A DNA stretch of 64,000 nt from Chitinophagaceae bacterium (GTDB taxonomy: Bacteria; Bacteroidota; Bacteroidia; Chitinophagales; Chitinophagaceae): contig JADJVB010000005.1 of assembly GCA_016710745.1 (NCBI GenBank), positions 434,001 to 498,000 of the forward strand, read 5' to 3'. Shown piece by piece: positions 52,172-61,927 of the stretch. The position numbers were made by a program, and so were the translations under genes. Position 1 is the first letter of the stretch. Every line of letters begins with the position of its first letter. The notes below the pieces were generated by a model. That model searched no databases, had not been told where the DNA came from, and was given only the letters and a program-made list of their open reading frames with translations.

Positions 52172-52996
52172 ATGCGTAAGTTTTATTTTTTATTGATCCT
52201 GGGAACCGTGTTTTCGATGAACCGGTTAAAAGCCCAGGCAACCTTACCGGATTTTACTTTAAAAAATACCAACGGTGAAGTCAGTGTTTTATGGCTGAAC
52301 CAGTATCCCATCCAGGTAAATGGTATCAGTGTGCAACGCTCGTACGACAGCAGCAAAAATTTCACCAGTATTTCGTCTGTTTTTAACCCGCAAAACACCG
52401 TAAATGGCTTTACCGACCATAACCCACCGTACAACAAAATGTATTACCGTTTGTTTATCGGATTCGATACCGGGGTTTACATATTAACGGAACCGAAACG
52501 GCCCGAAATAAACTCGGTGATCGACTATTCGGCGCTCATCGTTGAAATCAATACGTTGTATGAAAAAAATATAAAACTCCAGGAAGAAAAATTAAGATTA
52601 AAAAAAGCCGCCGCCCTGGCATTGGCTGCAAAAAAGCCGGCCGCTAAAAATTCGAAAAACGCGGTTGCCCCTAAAACAAAAGTCAGTGATGCTGAAGTGC
52701 CGGAGGAGGATGAAACCGGAAAAGTAACGTATCCGAGTAAGCGTATTTTTACCGACAAAGATGATAACCTGGTGATAAAACTTCCGAACATCAAAAAAAG
52801 CAGTTACCGGGTAAAATTTTATACCGAAGATTATAAGCCCCTGTTTGAAATAAAAAACCTGGTTGACGATTACCTCGTTATTGAAAAGGTAAATTTCGGG
52901 CACGCCGGCTGGTTCACTTTCGAAATTTTCAGAAATGGGTTATTGTTTGAAGAAAATAAATTTTATATCCCCAACGAGGTTAAAAAACCCAGGTAG
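52172..52996 (+). CDS. secreted protein of unknown function
   Basis: 274 residues with a signal peptide (RKFYFLLILGTVFSMNRLKAQ). Two fibronectin-like strand-rich parts (about 25-115 and 190-270) flank a charged, Ala/Lys-rich linker (about 145-175: KLRLKKAAALALAAKK). The C-terminal part (SYRVKFYTEDYKPLFEIKNL) ends without a T9SS C-terminal domain. No family recognised; possibly a periplasmic or outer-membrane-associated structural protein. Likely cotranscribed with the PLP enzyme, though their functions show no obvious link. Convergent with lipB, 8 bp apart. Confidence 0.75.
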   Translation: MRKFYFLLILGTVFSMNRLKAQATLPDFTLKNTNGEVSVLWLNQYPIQVNGISVQRSYDSSKNFTSISSVFNPQNTVNGFTDHNPPYNKMYYRLFIGFDTGVYILTEPKRPEINSVIDYSALIVEINTLYEKNIKLQEEKLRLKKAAALALAAKKPAAKNSKNAVAPKTKVSDAEVPEEDETGKVTYPSKRIFTDKDDNLVIKLPNIKKSSYRVKFYTEDYKPLFEIKNLVDDYLVIEKVNFGHAGWFTFEIFRNGLLFEENKFYIPNEVKKPR

Positions 52997-53004
52997 TCAC
53001 CGAT

Positions 53005-53721
53005 TTAAGCCGTTAGCTCAACCTGAAAGACCTGCTCAAAATTTCGTTTTAATGTAGTTTTTATCAGGGCATAATCCACCGTTTGTCCTAATTCCTTTTC
53101 AACAGAAGTAACCTGCTTGTTCGGAATACCACAGGGGATGATGTTATTAAAATAATCCAGGTTGGTATTTACATTGAGTGCAAATCCATGCATGGTGATC
53201 CACCGGCTGCAACGCACGCCGATGGCGCAAATCTTGCGCTCTTTACCCGGTTTGTCTGCATCGATCCATACACCCGTTTCGCCCTGGCTTCTGCTGCCAA
53301 TGATACCATACTCCGCAATGGTCAACATGATGACCTCTTCGAGGTTACGCAGGTATTTGCCGATATCGGTTCCAAATTTTTCCAGGTCTAAGATCGGGTA
53401 ACCCACGATCTGCTGTAAACCATGAAACGTAATATCCCCTCCCCTGTTGGTATTAAAAAAAGCGATATCATGGGCCACCAGTTCTTCATCACTCATTAAA
53501 ACATGTTCTTTTTTCCCACTTTTACCCAATGTGTATACCGGGGGATGTTCGCAAAGCAGGAAGTAGTTTTGCGTATCGGGTGAGGCGTTGGGCGGTGTGA
53601 GTCCACTGCGAATGGCTGATTTGATGGCAACATTCTCCTGCAGCAAATCTTCCTGGTAGTCCCACGCTGCCTTGTATTCCATAATACCCAGGTCCTTAAA
53701 TATCACTTTCTGCTTATCCAC
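53005..53721 (-). CDS. lipB: lipoyl(octanoyl) transferase
   Basis: 238 residues beginning with GTG at 53721. RGGDITFHGLQQIVGYPILDL, RKICAIGVRCSRWITMHGFALNVN and the catalytic cysteine in IIPCGIPNKQVTSVEKEL are LipB signatures. The enzyme moves octanoyl from ACP to lipoyl domains of dehydrogenase complexes, the first step of lipoate attachment. No lipA is in the window. The region upstream of the start contains only the heptamer repeats. Confidence 0.95.
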   Translation of the reverse strand: MDKQKVIFKDLGIMEYKAAWDYQEDLLQENVAIKSAIRSGLTPPNASPDTQNYFLLCEHPPVYTLGKSGKKEHVLMSDEELVAHDIAFFNTNRGGDITFHGLQQIVGYPILDLEKFGTDIGKYLRNLEEVIMLTIAEYGIIGSRSQGETGVWIDADKPGKERKICAIGVRCSRWITMHGFALNVNTNLDYFNNIIPCGIPNKQVTSVEKELGQTVDYALIKTTLKRNFEQVFQVELTA

Positions 53722-53762
53722 GGCAATGTTTTATTTTTGCAAAGATAAATGAATGGGGGTAG

Positions 53763-53840
53763 GTAGCTGTTAGCTGTTAGCTGTTAGCTGTTAGCGGTTA
53801 GAGATGGGATGCTGGATACTGGATGATGGATACTTGATAT
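53763..53840. repeat. compound 7-bp tandem repeat (TTAGCTG and TGGATAC types)
   Basis: GTAGCTG at 53763-53769, three TTAGCTG units (53770-53790), TTAGCGG and TTAGAGA, then heptamers GGGATGC, TGGATAC, TGGATGA, TGGATAC, TTGATAT (53806-53840). The second part is the reverse complement of the ATCCAGT family. Lies just upstream of the RluA-like start. Confidence 0.85.
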
Positions 53841-53851
53841 TAAATACAAAC

Positions 53852-54904
53852 ATGAGCAAAGAAATACCGGAAATTGAGGAGGAGCAACCCGAAATTGATG
53901 AGTTGTACGAAAAGCTGTCGATCACCATCGACAAAGGGCAGGAACCGTTGCGCATCGATAAATTTTTAATGAGCCGGATCGAAGGGGCTACCCGAAATAA
54001 AATTCAACAGGCCATCGATAATGAACTGGTACTGGTTAATGAAAATCCGGTTAAGTCCAATTATAAAGTGAGGGCTAATGATAAGATCGTTGTTTATGAC
54101 AACCGCTCCCCCGAAAGTTCCGAGATCATTCCGCAGAACATTCCCCTTAACATTGAATACGAAGACGATAGTGTACTCATCATAAACAAACCGGCAGGTA
54201 TGGTGGTTCATCCCGGCAGTGGTAACCCGGATGGCACGCTGGTAAATGCGGTGGCTTTTCATTTAAAGCAACAAAATCCCGACCTGGACGAAAATGACCT
54301 GAGCCGTTTCGGACTGGTACATCGCATTGATAAAAACACCACCGGCTTATTGGTTATGGCGAAAACACAAAAGGCCATGACCGATATTGCCAAACAATTT
54401 TTTAACCATACCGTACACCGCAGGTATATTGCCCTGGTTTGGGGAGATGTAGAAAAAGACGAAGGCACCATTATTGCTCATGTGGGCAGGCACCAGCGTT
54501 TTCGCAAATTATTTACGGCCTACCCCGATGGAGACCATGGCAAAGATGCCATCACCCATTATAAAGTACTGGAACGATTTAACTATGTAACCCTGATAGA
54601 GTGCCGGCTGGAAACCGGGCGCACGCACCAGATTCGTGTGCATATGCAGTTGATCGGTCACCCCTTGTTCAATGATGATTTTTATGGAGGCGACAGAATA
54701 GTGAAAGGCACGGTGTTTACCAAGTACAAGCAGTTTGTTGACAATTGTTTTGCGCTTTGTACCCGTCAGGCTTTACATGCCAAGGAACTCGGCTTCATTC
54801 ATCCGGCAACTTTACAACCGGTTCATTTTGAAAGTGAATTGCCGGACGATATGAAAGCCGTCATTGAAAAATGGAAAAAATATATCGGTCACAAAGAAAA
54901 CTGA
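53852..54904 (+). CDS. RluA-family pseudouridine synthase
   Basis: 350 residues from the ATG at 53852; an upstream in-frame ATG would place translation inside the repeat array and is rejected. An S4 RNA-binding domain (about 30-90: RIDKFLMSRIEGATRNKIQQAI) precedes the catalytic domain, whose aspartate is in FGLVHRIDKNTTGLLVMAKT and whose binding motif is GRTHQIRVHMQLIGHP. It converts specific uridines in 23S rRNA to pseudouridine (RluD-like by domain order). Cytosolic; likely expressed alone. Confidence 0.95.
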   Translation: MSKEIPEIEEEQPEIDELYEKLSITIDKGQEPLRIDKFLMSRIEGATRNKIQQAIDNELVLVNENPVKSNYKVRANDKIVVYDNRSPESSEIIPQNIPLNIEYEDDSVLIINKPAGMVVHPGSGNPDGTLVNAVAFHLKQQNPDLDENDLSRFGLVHRIDKNTTGLLVMAKTQKAMTDIAKQFFNHTVHRRYIALVWGDVEKDEGTIIAHVGRHQRFRKLFTAYPDGDHGKDAITHYKVLERFNYVTLIECRLETGRTHQIRVHMQLIGHPLFNDDFYGGDRIVKGTVFTKYKQFVDNCFALCTRQALHAKELGFIHPATLQPVHFESELPDDMKAVIEKWKKYIGHKEN

Positions 54905-54918
54905 CCTGCTTATCCGTT

Positions 54919-56349
54919 TCATTTACCCTGGTAAAAGTCCAACACTTTTGTTCGCAGTAAATATTCATACCGGGCAATGGTTAAATTTACAGTAGCCCTG
55001 TCGAGATTATTTTTAACAATCAGATATTCAACACTGTTTAATGCGCCCAGGTTAAACCTGATTTCTGCTGCCCGAAATGACTCTTTAAAAGCCTGTACCT
55101 GCTCGTTTAATGCACTGTATTTATCAAAAGCGGTCGTCATATTCAGATACGCCTGCTCTATCGCCTGCCGCAATTGTATTTTTGTGTTTTCGGCGACATA
55201 TCCCTTCCTTTTTTCCTCGATTTTTGCCAGTCTTACATTGGTTCTTGTTTGAAAAGAAGAAAATATGGGGATGCTTAAATTAAGTCCCACATAGGTACTC
55301 AGGTTATTATTAAATTGATTTGTAAAACTGATCTTTTGTTGATTGTAATTTGTTTGTTTGGTCATCACCGGCAAATTGCTTGTGCCCACAATAACATAAT
55401 CACTGGTGGCCACATCCATTGATCCGGTTTCATTTAACGTTCTTGCCGCACTTGAATAGTTGGTGCCCAGTTGTCCAAACAAAGAAAGTGTTGGATAAAA
55501 ATCAGCCGCCGCAACTTTTTTGGCTTTGGATGCCGCCTTCATTCGCAGGTTTACTGCTTTTACCATAGCGAGATTTTGCAAGGCCGTTTGGTAAATATTA
55601 TCGGCACTGCCTTCATACGCGGCGATGGTGAGGTCAAATCCTTCCCTATCGATCTGCATGTCTTTACGGTAAGGGATATTCATGTATTGTGCCAATGCCA
55701 GTTTCGACATTTCCAATGACCTGGTATTGTTCACGATCGCCAGCCGGTCTGATGCGTACTGGCCCTTCATATCGTATAACACAGCCGGCGCAATGGCACC
55801 TTCATTGTTCAGGATGTTCAGGCGTTCAACCTGTTTTTCTGTAACCCGCGTTTGCTCTTCTGTCAACGCTAAAACATCTTCGTCATTCATGACCTGTAAA
55901 AACGACAGGATCACATTAAGTGCCAGATTATCCTTTTCCTGTTGCAGCTCCATTTTCGAGGCCTCATAATCGTAAGCCGCCTGGCTCACGGCATTTTTAA
56001 TTTGAAAACCCCTGAACACGGGAAGGGATGCGGTTATGTTGGCATTGGAAGAAGACAATTGTTGGTTATTATAGCTATTGGTAAACGGATCAATACTGCG
56101 GCCGCTGTTAATACCATAACCAATACCGGCAGCAATATTCGGAAGCCGGTTATATTTCGACTGGTTCAGATTCACTTTCGCAGTCTGCTCCCCAAGTTCC
56201 GTTTGCTTTACCGATATATTATTTGCCATGGCCATATCGAGGCAGGTTTGCAGGGTTAGTGTTGACGTATTATTCTGGGCCTGCAGGTTGATGCCCCATA
56301 TTAACGACGCTATATACAATAGCCAACGTGTTTTTAATTTCATCTTCAT
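54919..56349 (-). CDS. TolC-family outer-membrane efflux protein
   Basis: 476 residues with a signal peptide (KTRWLLYIASLIWGINLQAQ). Two repeats with long coiled-coil helices (about 160-215 and 365-445) and the TolC segments NLALNVILSFLQVMNDEDVLALTEEQ and LGALNSVEYLIVKNNLDRA. It forms the outer-membrane exit duct. It is last in the minus-strand run after the ABC ATPase (16 bp). No membrane-fusion protein (HlyD/MacA type) is in the window; it may lie beyond the right edge. Confidence 0.93.
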   Translation of the reverse strand: MKMKLKTRWLLYIASLIWGINLQAQNNTSTLTLQTCLDMAMANNISVKQTELGEQTAKVNLNQSKYNRLPNIAAGIGYGINSGRSIDPFTNSYNNQQLSSSNANITASLPVFRGFQIKNAVSQAAYDYEASKMELQQEKDNLALNVILSFLQVMNDEDVLALTEEQTRVTEKQVERLNILNNEGAIAPAVLYDMKGQYASDRLAIVNNTRSLEMSKLALAQYMNIPYRKDMQIDREGFDLTIAAYEGSADNIYQTALQNLAMVKAVNLRMKAASKAKKVAAADFYPTLSLFGQLGTNYSSAARTLNETGSMDVATSDYVIVGTSNLPVMTKQTNYNQQKISFTNQFNNNLSTYVGLNLSIPIFSSFQTRTNVRLAKIEEKRKGYVAENTKIQLRQAIEQAYLNMTTAFDKYSALNEQVQAFKESFRAAEIRFNLGALNSVEYLIVKNNLDRATVNLTIARYEYLLRTKVLDFYQGK

Positions 56350-56365
56350 TTCTTTATATTTTTTA

Positions 56366-57028
56366 TCAATGTTCTATGCGACCATCCAACAGGTGAACTA
56401 TTCTTGAACCGTAAGCTGCATTCTTTTCTGAATGGGTTACCTGTATAATGGTTACCCCCTCTTTATTTAATTCACTGAATAAATTCATGATCTCTTCACC
56501 CTGTTTTGAATTGAGGTTACCCGTTGGCTCATCGGCCAAAATAAGTTTGGGATTGCTGATCAATGCCCTGGCTATACCAACCAATTGTTGTTGCCCGCCG
56601 GAAAGCTGTGCAGGAAAGAGATCTTTCTTACCAACGATGTTAAACCGGTCCAGCATATCGGCCACCATGGCTTTTCTTTCAGCCGTTTTAATATCCTGGT
56701 AGATCAATGGCGTTTCAATATTTTCGTACACCGTTAATTCGTCAATGAGATGATAAGCCTGGAACACAAATCCGATGTATTGTTTATACAAGGCCGCACG
56801 TTGTTTCTCTTTCAGTTGGTGAACTGATTCATGCAGAAAATGGTATTCCCTTTCATTAAATTCGTCCAACATGCCTATTATATTCAGCACGGTTGATTTA
56901 CCCGAGCCTGATGGGCCCATGATGGAAATGAACTCCCCTTCTTTAATGGACAGATTTATATCTTTCAAAATAAAAGTACGGTTGCTTCCGGTGTTTACCC
57001 ATTTGTAAATGCCTTTTAATTCAATCAT
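56366..57028 (-). CDS. MacB/LolD-type ABC transporter ATPase
   Basis: 220 residues. Walker A MGPSGSGKST, Q-loop in IGFVFQAYHLIDELTVYEN, signature LSGGQQQL, Walker B LILADEPTG and the H-loop IIQVTHSEKNA are all present. It drives the adjacent FtsX-like permeases, which in this class push substrate from the periplasm instead of translocating it through the inner membrane. Stands 11 bp downstream of the first permease gene. It is the only ATPase visible for three permeases. Confidence 0.95.
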   Translation of the reverse strand: MIELKGIYKWVNTGSNRTFILKDINLSIKEGEFISIMGPSGSGKSTVLNIIGMLDEFNEREYHFLHESVHQLKEKQRAALYKQYIGFVFQAYHLIDELTVYENIETPLIYQDIKTAERKAMVADMLDRFNIVGKKDLFPAQLSGGQQQLVGIARALISNPKLILADEPTGNLNSKQGEEIMNLFSELNKEGVTIIQVTHSEKNAAYGSRIVHLLDGRIEH

Positions 57029-57039
57029 GATATTTTTTA

Positions 57040-59424
57040 TTATTCTGTTTTTAAACTGTTAACCGGGTTGGATATGGCAACTTTAATGGTATGAAAACTC
57101 ACCGTAACCATCGCTATCACCAATACCACCAACGCTGAGAATAAAAAAGTACTCAGCTTCAACCCCTCTTTGTAGGGAAACACATCCAGCCATTTATGCA
57201 TAAAATAGTAGGCAACGGGAAAGGCGATCACACAGGAAAGCAATACCAACAACACAAAGTTTTTTGCAATGAGCGAAACAATGTGGGTGGTACCGGCGCC
57301 CATCACCTTGCGGATGCTTATTTCCTTGCTGCGCTGTTCGGTGGTAAACGCGATCAACCCAAGCAAACCAAGGCAGGTGATCAATATCGTGAGTGTTGAA
57401 AAGCTGGTGAATATTTTCCCTCTCTTTTGATCTGCGGCATATTGCGAATTAAAATCCTGGTCGAGGAATGTATACTGAAAAGTAAGTTCGGGAAAAATAG
57501 ACTTCCAGGTTTTTTCAACATCGGCTACCGCAGAGCCAATATTACCGGCAGCAAGTTTAACCTGTACCTCTCTCCTGTTTGGCCTGTAACGCAGGATCAA
57601 CGGCATTATGGGGTTGTAAAGTGATTTTACATGAAAATCCTTCATAACCCCTATTACTTCCAGGTACCGGCCCGATGTATCTCCCGGAAATTTTACTCTT
57701 TTGCCAATAGGTTCTTGCCAGCCCAAATCTTTTACCAAGCTTTCATTAACCAAAATGCTATGGAGGGTATCGGCAGCGCCGGTAAAATCTCTGCCGTTCG
57801 CCAATTTGATCCCTAAGTTTGTCAAATAGTTCTCATCAATACTGTAAACATCTATTCCTTTATCAACAAATCCTGTTTTAGCTTCAACAGAAAAAAGATT
57901 GAAATTTATGTTAGCTCCTCCGGGAGAAGCATCTGCAGCACTCACCGACACAACTTTCGGGTTTTTGCGAATCTCATTCTGGAAAGACGAAACCTTTCCC
58001 CGAATATCGCCGTCGCCATTGGCAACAATTGAAAGTACCTGCTCCTTATTAAACCCCAGGTCTTTTGTTTTCATATACTGCAATTGCCCGTAAACAACCC
58101 AGGTGCAGATGAGCATCACCATGGAAATAGAAAATTGCGTAACAACCAGCACCCTTCTTAAAACCACATTACCCGAACTTTTTGCCAGTGGCCCTTTCAA
58201 TACGGTAAGTGGCTGAAATTTAGCCAGGTAAAAAGCGGGGTAAGCGCCTCCCAACAATCCTACAAATACAATGATCGCAAACAATATCCATAAAGTTGTA
58301 CCATTTAATAACGAGCTGAATGAAATGAATTTACCCGACAGCGTATTGAAAAAAGGCAACAGAAAATAGATGGCTACAAGACTTATCAAAAGAGAAAAGA
58401 TCGTGATCAAAACCGATTCCGAAAGGAACTGTACCACCAGTTGCGATTTGGTAGAACCTGCTACTTTTCTAATGCCAATCTCTTTGGCCCTGCGGGCCGA
58501 CCGAGCCGTGGCCATGTTCATATAATTGATACAGGCTATCATGAGCATGAATAAAGCAACTGCCGAAAAAATATAGATATACGACATGCTGCCCAGGTCT
58601 TCAGGTTCGTTCTGCATATCAGAATGCAGGTGAATAGCCGTGATCGGTTGTAATCCGTAATGAATTTTTATATTATACTTGGCAAATAGGGGCGCCATGT
58701 ACTTTTCATACATGGGCAACAACTTTTTTTCGAAGGCCGCGATATTTGTATTGGGACGAATAAGAACGTACGTATAGAAGTCGAACTGACCCCAGCTACC
58801 GCCAAAATCAGCGGGTAATGTACTGGCTGAGATTAGTCCGTTAAAAATAATGTGCGAATTTTTGGGTACATCTTCAACCACCGCGGTTATCTTATAAATA
58901 TCGCCCTGGCTGTTTTGCAATGATTGCCCCACTGCATTACTTGCATTCCCATAATATTTTTCTGCCAGGGTTTTCGTCAATACCATCGAGTTAGGTTCCA
59001 TCAGTGCCGACTCGGCATTTCCCTGGAGAAATTTATGGCTAAATATTTTAAACAGGTTGCTGTCGGCATAAAAGATCTTTTCCTCATAGAATTTTTTTTC
59101 ACCGTTCTTATACATCATGCGGCCGGCTCCTGCAAACCGGGCAGCCTCTTCTACCTCGGGATAATCCTTTTTTAATGTTGGGGCCAGGGTAAACTGGGTA
59201 GTTGCCCATTTCATTTTATTTTCGGGCTCATTCACATAAGACACCACACGCAAAATACGATCTGCTTTTTTATGGTATCGGTCGTAACTCAGTTCATCCA
59301 TTACATAAAAAACCAGCAGCAGGCTAAAAATGATCCCGATTGAGAGACCCAGTACATTCAGCAAACTAAACCACTTGTCTTTTTTGAAATGGCGGAACGC
59401 CAACAGGATAAGATTTTTTAACAT
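57040..59424 (-). CDS. FtsX/MacB-type ABC permease (permease 3 in transcription order)
   Basis: 794 residues. A transmembrane helix near the N-terminus (WFSLLNVLGLSIGIIFSLLLVFYV) is followed by a periplasmic MacB-like core domain, then FtsX helices, a second periplasmic domain and a second FtsX block (VEKTWKSIFPELTFQYTFLDQDF, then IAFTTEQRSKEISIRKVMGAG). This double architecture is typical of Bacteroidota antimicrobial-peptide-type transporters. ARSARRAKEIGIRKVAGS marks the first FtsX coupling helix. Likely exports a lipopeptide, peptide or drug; the substrate is unknown. Confidence 0.93.
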   Translation of the reverse strand: MLKNLILLAFRHFKKDKWFSLLNVLGLSIGIIFSLLLVFYVMDELSYDRYHKKADRILRVVSYVNEPENKMKWATTQFTLAPTLKKDYPEVEEAARFAGAGRMMYKNGEKKFYEEKIFYADSNLFKIFSHKFLQGNAESALMEPNSMVLTKTLAEKYYGNASNAVGQSLQNSQGDIYKITAVVEDVPKNSHIIFNGLISASTLPADFGGSWGQFDFYTYVLIRPNTNIAAFEKKLLPMYEKYMAPLFAKYNIKIHYGLQPITAIHLHSDMQNEPEDLGSMSYIYIFSAVALFMLMIACINYMNMATARSARRAKEIGIRKVAGSTKSQLVVQFLSESVLITIFSLLISLVAIYFLLPFFNTLSGKFISFSSLLNGTTLWILFAIIVFVGLLGGAYPAFYLAKFQPLTVLKGPLAKSSGNVVLRRVLVVTQFSISMVMLICTWVVYGQLQYMKTKDLGFNKEQVLSIVANGDGDIRGKVSSFQNEIRKNPKVVSVSAADASPGGANINFNLFSVEAKTGFVDKGIDVYSIDENYLTNLGIKLANGRDFTGAADTLHSILVNESLVKDLGWQEPIGKRVKFPGDTSGRYLEVIGVMKDFHVKSLYNPIMPLILRYRPNRREVQVKLAAGNIGSAVADVEKTWKSIFPELTFQYTFLDQDFNSQYAADQKRGKIFTSFSTLTILITCLGLLGLIAFTTEQRSKEISIRKVMGAGTTHIVSLIAKNFVLLVLLSCVIAFPVAYYFMHKWLDVFPYKEGLKLSTFLFSALVVLVIAMVTVSFHTIKVAISNPVNSLKTE

Positions 59425-59460
59425 GATCGTATTATTTATTGGTATGCACCTTTTATTTTT

Positions 59461-61917
59461 TTATTCTGATCTCAAACTGGTAACCGGGTTTGCATTAGCC
59501 GCCCTGATGGCCTGGAAACTGATCGTAACAAAAGCGATCAGCACAGCAATTATCCCTGCCAACACAAACACCCACCAGCTAAGGCTGGTACGGTAAGCAA
59601 AATCCTGTAACCACTTATTCATTACATACCAGGCAACGGGCGTAGCAATAACAATGGCAATGGCAACCAGCTTTAAAAAATCTTTTGAGAGTAGCGAAAC
59701 AATACCAGACACGCTTGCACCCAGCACTTTGCGAACACCGATTTCTTTTATGCGTTGCTCCGCACTGAAGGTTGCCAGGCCAAACAGGCCAAGACAGGAA
59801 ATAAGAATAGCAATTAACGTGAAGTAAGCCACGATGGATGAAAGTCTTGACTCGGCCACATAATTTTTCTGAAAATCCTCATCCAGGAAGCTATATTCAA
59901 AAGGCTCATTGGGATTTAATTTATGCCAGCTTGCTTCCATTGACTTTAATACCGGCCCGATATCACCAGGCCCTGCATGTACCAGCATGTAGTTATATTC
60001 GACGTTGCTGTTATTAAGCCGGTAACCGTATGGCGTAATGGGCAGATGAAGGTCTTCGAAGTGAAAATCCTTTACCACGCCAACTATTTCAAAACCATAA
60101 TGCTGACCCCTGAAATCAAAATACACTTTTTTATTGATGGCATGTTGAGCGGTGCCCAGGCCTATTTCTTTAATTGCAGTTTCATTCAATATGATACAGT
60201 CACTGGTATCAGTAGGAAATTCTTCAGAGAATAACCGCCCGGCTACCGGTTTAATATTTAATGTTTTCAGATAGCCGGCATCTACCCAGTTCATACGTGC
60301 ACGTTTTGCATCGTTCATGGTTTCCCCCTCTTTATAAAATAAATTATCGCTTGCGTTAAAAATTCCCGGATTATATAACGAAGCGCCCACACTTTCAATT
60401 TGCTGCTGTTTTACCAGGTCATTTTTGAAAGAATTATACAATTTTTTTGCGGTGCCGCTACGCAACGGAACAACGATCTGCTGGTCTTTTTCAAAACCGA
60501 GATCGGCCGAACGGAGGAAATTCATCTGGTTTGAGATCACCACGGATGCAATGATCAATACAACTGAAATGATAAACTGAAATACAACTAACCCTTTTCT
60601 CAGTGAAACCACAGCGAGAGAATTGGTCAGTTTTCCTTTGAGTACTTTAACCGGTTTGAAAGAAGATAAATAAAATGCCGGGTAACTGCCGGCCAGTAAA
60701 CCTGCAACTACTGAAAGCAGCAGGAATGCGGTAATAGTTAATCCGTTTTGATATAAAGTGAGTGAAAGGTTTCTTCCTGATATGGAATTAAAGACCGGCA
60801 ATGAAAACTCAGTAATGAAAATAGCAAATACAAATGCAATCAGGCTCATCAATATAGATTCGCCCAGGAACTGCCGTATCAATGAGCCCCTTTCGGCTCC
60901 CAGCACTTTTCGGATACCTACTTCGGCACTGCGCTTTGATGAACGTGCAGTTGACAGGTTCATAAAATTAATGCAGGCAATGAGCAGGATAAATAATGCA
61001 ATGGAAGCAAGAATATACAAATAGGTGAGGCTGCCTGAAGGGGTTACGGTACTATTCATTTCGGAACGGAGATGGATATCTTTCAGCACTATTAAAAATT
61101 GCTTTTTATCAAAACCCATTGCCTTGAGATCCTTGCCGGCATATTTATTTACGAATGCAGGAAATTGTGCCGCTACTTTTTCAGGATCACTGCCAGGCTT
61201 AAGCTGCAGGTATGTGAAGAACATGTTATTGGTTGCAAAACTGGTTCCGTTTTCTGCCATGTATCTTTCCATGTCACCACCTTTCATTGAAACAAAAAAG
61301 CGCCCGTCAATATGTGAAGGCTGATCATTTGGTTTAAATACACCCGTCACCAAAAAATCAGTATCTCCGTTTGTACTGCTGCTGATATGAATAAGTTTAT
61401 TCAATGCAGGCTGGTTGCCAAAAACTTTTTTAGCCATTTCCGCAGAGAGCACAACCGTATTTGGATTATTAAGCGCTGTTGCCGCATTCCCTTCAATAAA
61501 ATCATAGGTAAACATTCTGAAAAACGTAGAATCGGCGAGGTAACCTTTGGATTCATAAAACGAATGTTGTTCGCTGCCTTTTTCACTGTACTGTATCAAT
61601 GTCTTGTCTTCGGCAAACAAGCCGATCAATCTTGCAGTCTGCTGTACTTGCGGATAGTCCTGCATCATGGCACGTGCCAGGGGTGCGGGTGTAGAGGCTG
61701 TTCTGTTTTCCTTGCCCTGTTGAATAAAGGTTGTCCCTATCAGGTAAATATCATCGCCGTTTTGCTGATATTTATCATAACTCATCTCATTGATTATGTA
61801 TAAAGTGATCAGCATACAGGATGCAAGTCCCACACTCAGCCCAAAAATATTAATGAAAGAAAAAAACTTGTTTTTCTTCAGGTTCTTCCAGGCAATTTTA
61901 AAATAATTCGTTAACAT
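59461..61917 (-). CDS. FtsX/MacB-type ABC permease (permease 2 in transcription order)
   Basis: 818 residues with the same layout as the two neighbouring permeases: NIFGLSVGLASCMLITLYIIN at the N-terminus, MSYDKYQQNGDDIYLIG at the start of the periplasmic domain, ARSSKRSAEVGIRKVLGA in the first FtsX segment and EQRIKEIGVRKVLGAS in the second. The periplasmic domains differ more between the three copies than the membrane parts, suggesting each binds a different partner or substrate. 36 bp from the next gene in the same direction. Confidence 0.93.
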   Translation of the reverse strand: MLTNYFKIAWKNLKKNKFFSFINIFGLSVGLASCMLITLYIINEMSYDKYQQNGDDIYLIGTTFIQQGKENRTASTPAPLARAMMQDYPQVQQTARLIGLFAEDKTLIQYSEKGSEQHSFYESKGYLADSTFFRMFTYDFIEGNAATALNNPNTVVLSAEMAKKVFGNQPALNKLIHISSSTNGDTDFLVTGVFKPNDQPSHIDGRFFVSMKGGDMERYMAENGTSFATNNMFFTYLQLKPGSDPEKVAAQFPAFVNKYAGKDLKAMGFDKKQFLIVLKDIHLRSEMNSTVTPSGSLTYLYILASIALFILLIACINFMNLSTARSSKRSAEVGIRKVLGAERGSLIRQFLGESILMSLIAFVFAIFITEFSLPVFNSISGRNLSLTLYQNGLTITAFLLLSVVAGLLAGSYPAFYLSSFKPVKVLKGKLTNSLAVVSLRKGLVVFQFIISVVLIIASVVISNQMNFLRSADLGFEKDQQIVVPLRSGTAKKLYNSFKNDLVKQQQIESVGASLYNPGIFNASDNLFYKEGETMNDAKRARMNWVDAGYLKTLNIKPVAGRLFSEEFPTDTSDCIILNETAIKEIGLGTAQHAINKKVYFDFRGQHYGFEIVGVVKDFHFEDLHLPITPYGYRLNNSNVEYNYMLVHAGPGDIGPVLKSMEASWHKLNPNEPFEYSFLDEDFQKNYVAESRLSSIVAYFTLIAILISCLGLFGLATFSAEQRIKEIGVRKVLGASVSGIVSLLSKDFLKLVAIAIVIATPVAWYVMNKWLQDFAYRTSLSWWVFVLAGIIAVLIAFVTISFQAIRAANANPVTSLRSE

Positions 61918-61927
61918 GGCTATACTT